NCBI GenBank assembly: GCA_947175635.1
Contig: CAMWNM010000004.1
Coordinates: forward strand, 1-64,000
DNA from: an uncultured Bacteroidales bacterium
GTDB lineage: Bacteria; Bacteroidota; Bacteroidia; Bacteroidales; P3
DNA: 64,000 nt
Direction of reading: 5' to 3'
Shown: in pieces, positions 20,953 to 30,074 of the stretch
Layout: each line of letters starts with the position of its first letter
Position numbering within the stretch: the first letter of the stretch is position 1
The notes under the pieces: generated by a model
Seen by the model: the letters and a program-made list of their open reading frames with translations, nothing else
Told to the model about the DNA's origin: nothing
Databases searched by the model: none
Program-made: the position numbers and the translations under genes

Positions 20953-22182
20953 CTAATCCTCAGCGGGATTCATCAGGGCAAGACCTCCCTTGCTGGTTTC
21001 CTTATAAAGTGCGGGCAGGTCGTGTCCTGTCTGTTTCATCACTTTCACCACCTCGTCGAAACTTACCCGGTGCCGTCCGTCGGAAAGGGCCGCGTACACA
21101 TTGGTGTCGAACGCCCGCACGGCCGCAAAGGCACAACGCTCTATGCAGGGAATCTGCACCAGGCCGCACATAGGGTCGCAGGTAAGCCCCAGATGGTGTT
21201 CCAACCCCATCTCGGCCGCATATTCTGTTTGATAGATGGTGCCGCCGAATATCTGATTGGCCGCCGCACTGGCCATCGAACAGGCCACGCCGATTTCTCC
21301 CTGGCATCCCACTTCGGCCCCCGAAATGGAAGCGTTGGTCTTCACTATGTTGGCGATAAGGCCGGCGGTTGCCAGACCTTTGAGTATTCGTTGCTCGATG
21401 ATATTGTAGTTCTTGTGGCAATGATAGAGCACAGCCGGCATCACGGCGGCGGAACCGCAGGTAGGCGCGGTTACGATGGCCCCGCCGCCGGCGTTCTCTT
21501 CGGCCACGGCAAGGGCGTAGCTGAAGATAAGCCCCCTTGTCCTGAGCGAGCGGTCGTAACCCTGGGCTTTGATATTATATTGGGCCGCTTTCCGCTGCAG
21601 ATGCAGACCGCCGGGCAACATGCCCTCATTGTTCAGACCGTTCTCCACGCTTTGCTTCATGCAGTCCCACACATGGGCCAGATAGTCCATATAGCCCGGC
21701 TTCTCGTGCAAATCCACGTATTCCCAAAGCGTGCGCCCGTTTTTATGACACCAATGCAGGATATCGTTCATCGTACTCAACTCGTAGATATCCTCATTCG
21801 AATACGGACTGCCTTCTTCCAGATAAATTTCGTCCGAGCCTTTCTGGCGGATGTCGCCCCCGCCGATACTGAACACCGTCCACTCTCCCAACAATTTTCC
21901 ATCGGCGTCAAAGGCCTGGAAAAGCATGCCGTTGGGATGCTCTGGCAAGAAGATTTCGGGATACTCGAAAAGGGTGGTCCTCTCCTCGCCCAATTCATGC
22001 AGAAGGGTTTCGTTGGTGAGGTGCCCCTTGCCGGTAGCCCCCAGACTGCCGTACAAGTTTACCCGATACGCGTCCGCCTCGGGATAACGTCTGCGGAATA
22101 TATGCGCGGCCCGCATGGGCCCCATGGTATGGCTGCTGGAAGGGCCATTCCCTATTTTGTATATCTGACAGATACTTTTCAT
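20953..22182 (-). CDS. L-serine ammonia-lyase
   Basis: YKIGNGPSSSHTMGPMRAA, GGAIVTAPTCGSAAVMPAVLYH, GCQGEIGVACSMASAA, GLTCDPMCGLVQIPCIERCA. Confidence 0.96.
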   Translation of the reverse strand: MKSICQIYKIGNGPSSSHTMGPMRAAHIFRRRYPEADAYRVNLYGSLGATGKGHLTNETLLHELGEERTTLFEYPEIFLPEHPNGMLFQAFDADGKLLGEWTVFSIGGGDIRQKGSDEIYLEEGSPYSNEDIYELSTMNDILHWCHKNGRTLWEYVDLHEKPGYMDYLAHVWDCMKQSVENGLNNEGMLPGGLHLQRKAAQYNIKAQGYDRSLRTRGLIFSYALAVAEENAGGGAIVTAPTCGSAAVMPAVLYHCHKNYNIIEQRILKGLATAGLIANIVKTNASISGAEVGCQGEIGVACSMASAAANQIFGGTIYQTEYAAEMGLEHHLGLTCDPMCGLVQIPCIERCAFAAVRAFDTNVYAALSDGRHRVSFDEVVKVMKQTGHDLPALYKETSKGGLALMNPAED

Positions 22183-22247
22183 CCGATTACCTCCAGACAA
22201 TTCCGTAGCCTTATGGCAAACGCCCGGCCTTTTGCGGAACCGCCACA

Positions 22248-22255
22248 CAAAAGTA
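22248..22255 (-). promoter_or_regulatory. Putative -7 box for the L-serine ammonia-lyase gene
   Basis: caaaagta = tacttttg on the - strand (TAnnTTTG), about 66 nt upstream of the start. Confidence 0.4.
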
Positions 22256-22505
22256 CATCATTCCGACTAATCTTAGGGCTATCGCCGCCATCATGTACTT
22301 TCACGGACAGTTCCTGCGTCCGATAAAAGTACTTCGGATGAGACGGCCCCGCATCCGCTCCGACAGAAAAATTATCAACACGCGGAAAAAAACGACAAAT
22401 TTGAAGGACAATACAATATTCAACCATCCGAATCTTCCTTATCCTTATTGTCAACAACTAATCAATCATTTTATTTGGTTTCTTTCGGATTTTGTTTGAT
22501 TTTAT

Positions 22506-22513
22506 TACCTTTG
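22506..22513 (+). promoter_or_regulatory. Putative -7 box for the exopolysaccharide-like locus
   Basis: tacctttg (TAnnTTTG) about 64 nt upstream of the TolC-like start; no correctly spaced -33 box seen. Confidence 0.45.
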
Positions 22514-22576
22514 CGCCGCCGAAAAGTGTACATATACATATTCCCGCACGCGGGAAACGGCAATCAATTTACCTGA

Positions 22577-23962
22577 ATGAACCGTAGCATATCTGTCATA
22601 TTATGTATGCTTCTCTTCGGAGGAGGAACATGTGTCTTTTCCCAAAACGGGGAGAGCGACATGCTCTTGCACCGCTTTGAAGAAAGATTCAGGTTGCTGG
22701 ATTCCCTGATTTTCGCCAGGCAAGCCTCATGGGAAGACAGTTCGGTCTGGAGCGTTGAGGCAAACGATTCGCTGATGGTTGCGCAAGACACCGTGCTTAC
22801 GCCCTACGACTCGGCGCTGATGGAACTTACCCACCGACGCATCAAGGAATTCAAAGGCAAGACTGGCCTGCAACTTACCGGGCAATACTATCACCGTTTC
22901 GACCACACCGTCGGTTTCGACGAGGAGGATGATCCCCGGGCCGGCTACGACGACAAGATTCAGGTAGAACTGCGCTGGTATTTTCTACAAAGCGCCCTCT
23001 TCCGCCGCAAAGGTCATATCGAGGAAATACGCATCAAGGAAGAAATAGAGCGGACCGCCAATAAAAAAGAGTCTTTCGGCATATCGATATACCGCCAGAA
23101 AGAAAATTTCCGCTTTCTGCACGACAGCCTGCTTTCCGGTATTCTCCAGCATAGAGTGAAAAATCTGGAATTGTTGAGCGATGCCAATCAGTACCTGCTG
23201 TTCAGCGAAAACATGAGCAGCGACGAGTTACTGAAGGTACTCGATGAAAAAGCCGCCGCCGAACGCCTGCTTTCTTCGCTGCCCGAAGGATTCCCTGTGG
23301 CCGGAGATTTCTCATGCGTCGAAACCGTTTCCGTACATATCGACACAACGGCCCTGATAAACCATATCGAGGAATCCCAAGAGGAGATGCGCATGCTCTC
23401 CCTGCGCATCAAACTGCTTGAACAGCAAGAAAGCAACACGAGTTATTGGGACAACTGCCGGCTCGCACCTTTTGTGCGTTATTCCTACTATACCCGCTAT
23501 CATGATCAAAACACCTCCAATTTCGATGCGGGCCTCACTTTCACCATTCCGCTTTCGGGAGAAGCCTGCCGGAGAAAGAAGACGCTTCGGGCCGAACAGG
23601 ATGTATTGTCCGTTGAAAGAGAAACCATCGCAAGGCGCGCAATGGATCAGATACGTCTCCGATATATGGAAATCGAGCAGATGAACCGGTCCATGGAAGG
23701 GGAATACCGACGCCTCCAGGAGCTGAAAGACTATCTGAAACTCCGTCAACAGGCCTATGCGAACAGAATCGGCGAATACAGCCGTCTTTCCCGCATCAAG
23801 GAATACAATATTTATCTCCAGAGCATTGAAAAACTGCTTGAATTTCAATACCGAAGAAATTGTCTGATAACAGACCTTCAAGGGCTCCTAGCCGATGATA
23901 CCATTTTGCGCTACTGCCGCACACAGCCTTTGTCGCAAGCCGCCAACCGCCCAAGCCGATGA
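22577..23962 (+). CDS. TolC-like outer-membrane/periplasmic coiled-coil protein
   Basis: Signal peptide (MNRSISVILCMLLFGGGTCVFSQ), long coiled-coil segments, FDAGLTFTIPLSGEACRRKK strand typical of TolC-type proteins; 4-nt overlap with the next gene. Confidence 0.7.
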   Translation: MNRSISVILCMLLFGGGTCVFSQNGESDMLLHRFEERFRLLDSLIFARQASWEDSSVWSVEANDSLMVAQDTVLTPYDSALMELTHRRIKEFKGKTGLQLTGQYYHRFDHTVGFDEEDDPRAGYDDKIQVELRWYFLQSALFRRKGHIEEIRIKEEIERTANKKESFGISIYRQKENFRFLHDSLLSGILQHRVKNLELLSDANQYLLFSENMSSDELLKVLDEKAAAERLLSSLPEGFPVAGDFSCVETVSVHIDTTALINHIEESQEEMRMLSLRIKLLEQQESNTSYWDNCRLAPFVRYSYYTRYHDQNTSNFDAGLTFTIPLSGEACRRKKTLRAEQDVLSVERETIARRAMDQIRLRYMEIEQMNRSMEGEYRRLQELKDYLKLRQQAYANRIGEYSRLSRIKEYNIYLQSIEKLLEFQYRRNCLITDLQGLLADDTILRYCRTQPLSQAANRPSR

Positions 23963-25131
23963 AAAATTTCACTTACCGTTCCTCCGAAGAGAAGGAAAAC
24001 ATAGAAGCCATCCTCCGGCAACGCAGGCGGAAAATGAACCGGCAACAGCTCATTGCCGGAAGCATTCTCGGTTTGATCATACTCGGGGTGGTGCTCTATT
24101 TCGGTTATCACACCTACTATACCGAATACGACGGCTACGTCCATGTGGATGCGAACCGTGTCCGCACACCGTTCGACATCTACTTGGACAGCGTTTACGT
24201 AAAGACAGGCGATATCGTAGCGCCCGGAGATACGCTTTATTCCTACTACATGCTTGATTTGTTGGTAAAGCAGGCCAATCCCGACGAAGAATCGAATCTG
24301 GCGGCCCGCAATCGGGAAATCTCCTTGCGCTACGAAAACACCAAGCAGCAAATCAATGTGCTGAAGGTGCGCATGGAAGAAATCCAACGGCAAATCGCCA
24401 TCGATGAACACAATATCAGTTTCGGTCTGAACAACAACACGCATAAACTCGATTTGGAACGGGCCCTGAAAGAAGATGAAGCCAAGATGAAAGCCTTGCG
24501 GCACGAACAAAACGTTTTGTACCGCATGAAACGGGAAACCAGCCCCCGCTTCAACAAGAAAAGCAAGAAAAACCCCGAGGAAAACCAAGGGCAGATTTAC
24601 GACAATATCGGTTCCTCTTCCTTAAAGGGGGCCATCAACTACCGTCTGGCCGGCGATTCGTCCATCGTAACCAAGGTGAACGCCCCCAAGAGGATGATTT
24701 TCTTCACCAAGGAAGAAATCCTCACCACCCAACACTTGAACCTGGATGCCAACAACCTCCAGGTTGTAGCGTACGTACCGGTGGAAAAGATACACAAACT
24801 CACGCAACATTCCAAAGCCGAGGTGGTGGTTACGGACAAGGTGTCGTTCAACGCGCACGTTTCCGTTTTGGGACTGAGCACGGATGAGATTCCGGCCAAT
24901 CTGCAAAGCTATTTCACCAAACGCACCACGGCCCTGATTGCCGTTTTCAATCTGGAAAAAGGACAGACCGCACCTTTTTGGAGCGTAACCTCCGGACTTC
25001 CCGTAACGGTTCGCGTAAAAAATCATCCTTTCCGGAAGAAAAGACTTGAAGAGGAAGATTACCTGTGGTTTACCACCGGAGAAGGAATACGTACCCATAG
25101 CCGCCAACCTCAAACCGAAGCATCCCGATGA
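23959..25131 (+). CDS. HlyD-like periplasmic adaptor / membrane fusion protein
   Basis: N-terminal TM; GYVHVDANRVRTPFDIYLDSVYVKTGDIVAPGDTLYSY lipoyl half-motif; coiled coil; VVAYVPVEKIHKLTQHSKAEVVV. Confidence 0.82.
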   Translation: MKNFTYRSSEEKENIEAILRQRRRKMNRQQLIAGSILGLIILGVVLYFGYHTYYTEYDGYVHVDANRVRTPFDIYLDSVYVKTGDIVAPGDTLYSYYMLDLLVKQANPDEESNLAARNREISLRYENTKQQINVLKVRMEEIQRQIAIDEHNISFGLNNNTHKLDLERALKEDEAKMKALRHEQNVLYRMKRETSPRFNKKSKKNPEENQGQIYDNIGSSSLKGAINYRLAGDSSIVTKVNAPKRMIFFTKEEILTTQHLNLDANNLQVVAYVPVEKIHKLTQHSKAEVVVTDKVSFNAHVSVLGLSTDEIPANLQSYFTKRTTALIAVFNLEKGQTAPFWSVTSGLPVTVRVKNHPFRKKRLEEEDYLWFTTGEGIRTHSRQPQTEASR

Positions 25132-26552
25132 ACCAGAAGACCGAAAACAGATACCAGATCATAACGAACAACAATCGCCGCAGGATTCTGGTCATAAACG
25201 ATGTGGTGGATGTGGACCGGAAGGCGGATCTGGCTTTCGAAGACTTCGATGCCGTTTTCATCAACGTTATCGACAACCTGATGGACCGCATCATGCTTGC
25301 CATACGTCTGGCTTCTCCCTTGCTCTCGGAGAAATGCCGGTTCAAGCCTTGCTACGTTACCAAACGTTTGACGGGATGGTTGGGTAAAGCCGAAGTGATT
25401 GTGGACGGATACGCCTCCCAGCCTACCGACAGCAATATGGCCCAAGGCATTGAGGAGATTTACGCCAATATGCGGCGAATCAATTTCTTGCTTGGAACCG
25501 AACCTGTAGTGAGCCACGCCGAGGAAATTTTCCGGCTGTGCCGCTACGCCATCTCGCGCGGACAGTACACTTTTTCTTCCCACCCCACACCGGGGCTCAG
25601 CTCAGGCTATATGTCGCTCTATTACTACACCCTTTGGTTCGAAGGACAGGAAAACCAGCAGTTGGAGGAACGCGACTTTTTCCATGCCCAGCTTTTGAAA
25701 CTGGGCTATATCCGTCCCACCCGCTTTATCGACAAGATTCACGTATGTCCTGTCTGCCGCCAGAGCCACTTGCTGTTTTTCGAATGCTGCCCGAAATGCG
25801 GCAGTTCGGATATACGGGAAGAACCTGTCCTGCACCATTTCCGTTGCGCCAACGTATCGCCCGAGTCCACCTATCAGTGGGACGGAGAGCTGCGTTGCCC
25901 CAAGTGCCACCACACCCTGCGGCATATCGGTGTGGACTACGATAAACCGTCGTCCATCTTCACGTGCAGACAATGCGACGAATCGTTCATGTACCCCGAC
26001 ATGCGGGTAATCTGCCCCGAAGACAGAAGAACATGGACGACCGACGACCTGCTGCCCATCGATGTTACCGAATACGAATTCACCCCTGAAGGCATCCGTG
26101 TTTTCGCCAACTACGATATCCGCTATACCCTCAGTCAGGCAGGCTTCTACGGCTACTCCTCCATGCGCGATTTCCTGGCTTACCTGCGCATGGTTTCCAA
26201 AGCGGAAGCCAAACAGGCGGATCTTTTCGTTGTTGCGCGGTTTTACGTGTTCGATCCTGCCATGGACAACATCGTTGCCCAGGAAACCACCCCGCCCGTG
26301 GTAAAGGCCATGAGCCGTTTCTTCAACTACAAGAGCGCACTCTGGGGCAACAACTATTATTTCCTCTGCCGCGCATCCAACGGAGAATTGGCGCAAGTGC
26401 AGAGCAGGATGGAATACGAGCTCAAAAACGAGCTGAAAGATTTCCAGCAACGCCACGAAGGATTCGAATTCGAACTGGTGGACACCTACGTGTACCACCA
26501 AGGAGAAGATATGGAACAGTTCATCCACCGCATAGAAGAAGACCGGAATTAA
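25128..26552 (+). CDS. Multi-zinc-ribbon cytosolic protein resembling the TackOD1 domain
   Basis: HVCPVCRQSHLLFFECCPKCGSSDI, HHFRC, LRCPKCHHTLRHIGVDYDKPSSIFTCRQC...ICPED; no TM or signal peptide; ATGA overlap with the HlyD gene. Confidence 0.7.
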   Translation: MNQKTENRYQIITNNNRRRILVINDVVDVDRKADLAFEDFDAVFINVIDNLMDRIMLAIRLASPLLSEKCRFKPCYVTKRLTGWLGKAEVIVDGYASQPTDSNMAQGIEEIYANMRRINFLLGTEPVVSHAEEIFRLCRYAISRGQYTFSSHPTPGLSSGYMSLYYYTLWFEGQENQQLEERDFFHAQLLKLGYIRPTRFIDKIHVCPVCRQSHLLFFECCPKCGSSDIREEPVLHHFRCANVSPESTYQWDGELRCPKCHHTLRHIGVDYDKPSSIFTCRQCDESFMYPDMRVICPEDRRTWTTDDLLPIDVTEYEFTPEGIRVFANYDIRYTLSQAGFYGYSSMRDFLAYLRMVSKAEAKQADLFVVARFYVFDPAMDNIVAQETTPPVVKAMSRFFNYKSALWGNNYYFLCRASNGELAQVQSRMEYELKNELKDFQQRHEGFEFELVDTYVYHQGEDMEQFIHRIEEDRN

Positions 26553-26565
26553 CCGCCCCAAGGCC

Positions 26566-27888
26566 ATGATAGACATAGCATTCAGAATCATCGACGGCAT
26601 CGCGGCCTGTTTCACCACTAATCTGTCGTGGGACATAGTGCTGTCTATCTATTGGTTTCTCTTCTTCATAGAGTTTCCCCGCTACTATATGCTCGATGTT
26701 ATCGCCGCCATCCGGTACGGGGCCACCTGGCGCAAACGCAAAAACCGCGAAGCCATCGCCCGGCGGATGCTCTACATAGAAAAGCCGCTCATTACCGTGC
26801 TGGCTCCGGGAAAGAACGAAGGCGAACATATCTACAAGTTGGTGTGCTCCCTCAAGGAACAGACCTACCAGAATTTCGAGATCATCATTATCGATGACGG
26901 CTCGGACAATTGCTCGCCTCAAATCTGCGAAGACCTCAAACAGGCCGGTTTCATCACGAAGTTCTTCCGCATGCGGGAACGTTGCGGCAAAGCCGCGGCG
27001 GCCAACTTCGGGGTGATGCATGCCCAAGGGAAATACATCGTGCACTTAGACGCCGACAGTTCCCTTGACCGCGATGCGATAGAAAAGATATTGCTGCCTT
27101 TCTACTATGACCGCAACATAAAAGGCGTGGGCGGTTGCGTGAAAGTGCGCAATGCCGACGCCTCGCTCTGCACGGCCATGCAGGCGCAGGAATACTTGAG
27201 AACCATCCAGGTCGGCAGAATGGTTACCGACATGTTGGGTATCTACCATATCATATCGGGTGCCTTCGGCGCGTTTGAGACAGAAACCATCCGACAGGTA
27301 GGCGGTTGGGACATAGGGCCCGGCCTGGACGGGGACATTACCCAGAAATTACGCAAGGCGGGATACAAAGTGCATTTTGCGGAAAACGCCATCTGCATGA
27401 CCAATGTTCCCGAAACCTGGAGCGCGCTTTTCCGCCAACGGAAACGTTGGTCCAAATCGCTGGTCCGTTTCCGCATCCGCAAACACAGAGACATTCTTTG
27501 GTCCAACCGGAATTTCTCGTTCAGCAATATGCTCTCCAATGCCGAAAACATTGTTTACGACTTTATCCTCAACTATGTATGGTTTTTCTACATTCTGGGG
27601 CTTCTGTTCGGCAACGGGGACAGATTGCCGGAAATCATCCTCATGGGCTGGCTTATCCGTGTGGCGTTTTCCATCGTGGCCTTTATCGTTATCCAATGTG
27701 TGTCGGAACGTTCCAGAGAAGAACGTTTCCTGGGTGGATACCTTGTCCTGCACACGTTCTATATGGGCTATTTCCTACGTCTGACCCGTCTGGTGGGACA
27801 TACCGAAGAACTTTTCTTCTTCTCTTCCTACAAAGACAGCTGGAATCCGAAAAAGGTTTCCACCGTGGCGCGCATGGAAGGATTGTAG
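26566..27888 (+). CDS. Family 2 membrane glycosyltransferase (processive synthase type, PgaC/HAS-like)
   Basis: ITVLAPGKNEGEHIYKLVCSLKEQTYQNFEIIIIDDGS, VHLDADSSLD, GLDGDITQKLRKAGYKV, RQRKRW (QxxRW); flanking TM segments. Confidence 0.9.
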   Translation: MIDIAFRIIDGIAACFTTNLSWDIVLSIYWFLFFIEFPRYYMLDVIAAIRYGATWRKRKNREAIARRMLYIEKPLITVLAPGKNEGEHIYKLVCSLKEQTYQNFEIIIIDDGSDNCSPQICEDLKQAGFITKFFRMRERCGKAAAANFGVMHAQGKYIVHLDADSSLDRDAIEKILLPFYYDRNIKGVGGCVKVRNADASLCTAMQAQEYLRTIQVGRMVTDMLGIYHIISGAFGAFETETIRQVGGWDIGPGLDGDITQKLRKAGYKVHFAENAICMTNVPETWSALFRQRKRWSKSLVRFRIRKHRDILWSNRNFSFSNMLSNAENIVYDFILNYVWFFYILGLLFGNGDRLPEIILMGWLIRVAFSIVAFIVIQCVSERSREERFLGGYLVLHTFYMGYFLRLTRLVGHTEELFFFSSYKDSWNPKKVSTVARMEGL

Positions 27889-27925
27889 AACCGAAAAAGC
27901 AAAATCCAAAATGTTTAACATCAAT

Positions 27926-30052
27926 ATGAAAACAAAATTCACTTTCAAAACCAGATGGAAGCTCGCTTTTATGGCGATATGCACAGTCGGGCTGTTGACG
28001 AGTTGCGAACGTGAAGACCTCAAACGCAACAAGTCCAACACCGAAACGATCTCGATGACCCGCATCGGCGGTGCTCAGCAAGGTCGTGTGAAGAGCGTAA
28101 ACATGAAATCCAAAGCGCTGAAGAAGAAGGAAAGACTCACATGGGTGGCCAATATCACGGCGCCCACAGACCGCCAGGATCTGCTTTGGTCCGCCACCTC
28201 GGTGGCTATTCATCCATCCAACGATGCCGAACACAACCGGGTTTACATTACCTGGCATTCCAACCGCCAGGCCACCAAACCGGCTACGGCCTGGGGCGGA
28301 GCCCTCGATATCGTGGATATGTCGGGTACGCCGACCTTGGTGAATACCTATACCAGTTCACAGGCCAAATTCAACCATGCCTGGATAGCCGGCGGCGGAC
28401 AAACCTTGTTCTTGGCGTCCTCCACTTCCTATAGCGGGGGAGCCGTTGCCCGCACCGCATTGACAATCAACGGCGACTTGGTGGGCGCAAACGAGGCGGA
28501 TCTGATCGGCTTCCCCGGCTCTTCGGTGAACGCCATTGCCGAATATGACGGCAAACTGCTGGCCGTTTCAGGTTTCAACGGCACCTATGCCACCTTTGAG
28601 GCCAATATGGTTCCTCAAGCCTACAACTACATCAATCCCGCCAAGAACGTAATCACGCCCCTGACCGAAAGCATGGTCGATTTCGGCGGAAAATACGTCG
28701 TTTCCATGAACGGGAACGCCTATATTCTGCACGATGGCGGAGAGGGCGCGGTTATCACCGACATGAACGGCCGGGACATCAAAACCGATGTTCCCCTCAA
28801 ATCAGCGCCGAAATACAAGGAAATATACAACGACAAGACCGGCGAATGGGAACTCTCCGGAGAACAGTCCGCCGCTTACGGCAAGCATACCATGGCGGTC
28901 AAGGACGACTATGCCTACATCGCATGCGGATACAGCGGCCTTATCGGCGTGAATCTTTCCTCCGGTGCCATCTTCCACCGCCAGAACCTGATGACCGTAG
29001 GTCTCTGTGTCTGCGACAGTCTGCTCTTCGCCGCCACCTCCATGGGGCTGAGGATTTATCAGATCGGGGAAGACGGTTCTTTGGAACTCTATGCCTACGA
29101 AGTGGAAAGCTACGATGAAGAAACCGGCATGCCGACTTCCGTAGAAACGGCCGCCATCGGTACCGAACTGCGCCACTCGCCCAATTTCGTGACCTACGAT
29201 CCCACCTCGGGTTATATCTATGTAGCCTACGGACAAAGCGGGGTCCGTGTGTACAAATGGACGTACGAAGAACCCGAAAAAGGCATCGACATGGGCGGAG
29301 ATGTGCTCTGGTATCCCGAAAATATAGATGGGTACTATGCCTGGGGTGAAATATTCAGTTTCGAGGATCCCCAAGATTTCGCGCTTACCTACGATGGGGT
29401 AACCTATTACAACAATCGTTCTTACTACCCTGTTTCCGGGAGCAACAAAACGATAGCCGACCATAAGAACTTCAACGGCTACCACTTTACCCAAAAAAAT
29501 TCGACAAAGCTTTCCAAGTACACAAATCAGAGCAAACTGAACAGCAACGGTTTTCCCATTTCCCAAGACGGAAAAAGCGTTCTGGAACCGATGGATGACG
29601 TGGCGACCGTACGTTTGGGCGAAGGCTGGCGCATGCCGACCGAAGAAGAATGGATGGAACTGCTTGCACTGGGCTACGAAATCCGGACTGTGGGAGATAC
29701 CACCGGCATCGTTTTCAAGGCAGCAAACGGCAATGAACTCTTCCTGCCGCAAACCGGTTATTACGGATGGCGCAACGCGCATTCTTTTATCGATTCCTGC
29801 TTCTACTGGACGGCTTCCCTCAGTAAGAAGCCCAACTTCGATGAAGAAACTCATCAGTGGCGGCCAGGCGGTCAGGCCCAGTTCCCTTCCGTTGCCACCA
29901 ATATCAATCCTTGGTGCGATGAAGCCAAGGCCTCCTGCATCGTGATACCGTTGGTAGGAAATAAAAAACCCTATCTGCATCAGCACGACCGTTGCTGCGG
30001 CATGGCAATCCGCCCTGTAAAAGACAAAAAAGCAAATGATAGAAACAAATAA
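27926..30052 (+). CDS. Lipoprotein with predicted beta-propeller-like repeats and C-terminal Fibrobacter-major-paralogous-like domain (copy 1)
   Basis: Lipobox LLTSCERED; repeated YAYIACGYSGLIGVNLSSG and YIYVAYGQSGVRVYKW; GEGWRMPTEEEWMELLALG...FLPQTGYYGWRN...CFYWTASLS. Confidence 0.7.
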   Translation: MKTKFTFKTRWKLAFMAICTVGLLTSCEREDLKRNKSNTETISMTRIGGAQQGRVKSVNMKSKALKKKERLTWVANITAPTDRQDLLWSATSVAIHPSNDAEHNRVYITWHSNRQATKPATAWGGALDIVDMSGTPTLVNTYTSSQAKFNHAWIAGGGQTLFLASSTSYSGGAVARTALTINGDLVGANEADLIGFPGSSVNAIAEYDGKLLAVSGFNGTYATFEANMVPQAYNYINPAKNVITPLTESMVDFGGKYVVSMNGNAYILHDGGEGAVITDMNGRDIKTDVPLKSAPKYKEIYNDKTGEWELSGEQSAAYGKHTMAVKDDYAYIACGYSGLIGVNLSSGAIFHRQNLMTVGLCVCDSLLFAATSMGLRIYQIGEDGSLELYAYEVESYDEETGMPTSVETAAIGTELRHSPNFVTYDPTSGYIYVAYGQSGVRVYKWTYEEPEKGIDMGGDVLWYPENIDGYYAWGEIFSFEDPQDFALTYDGVTYYNNRSYYPVSGSNKTIADHKNFNGYHFTQKNSTKLSKYTNQSKLNSNGFPISQDGKSVLEPMDDVATVRLGEGWRMPTEEEWMELLALGYEIRTVGDTTGIVFKAANGNELFLPQTGYYGWRNAHSFIDSCFYWTASLSKKPNFDEETHQWRPGGQAQFPSVATNINPWCDEAKASCIVIPLVGNKKPYLHQHDRCCGMAIRPVKDKKANDRNK

Positions 30053-30074
30053 AAACCATCAAAATCAAAACATC

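Noticed and set aside
28802-29986. 394-aa antisense ORF in the first lipoprotein gene (and 30138-31325 in the second)
   Set aside because: The parallel antisense ORFs in both paralogues simply reflect their shared sense-strand sequence.
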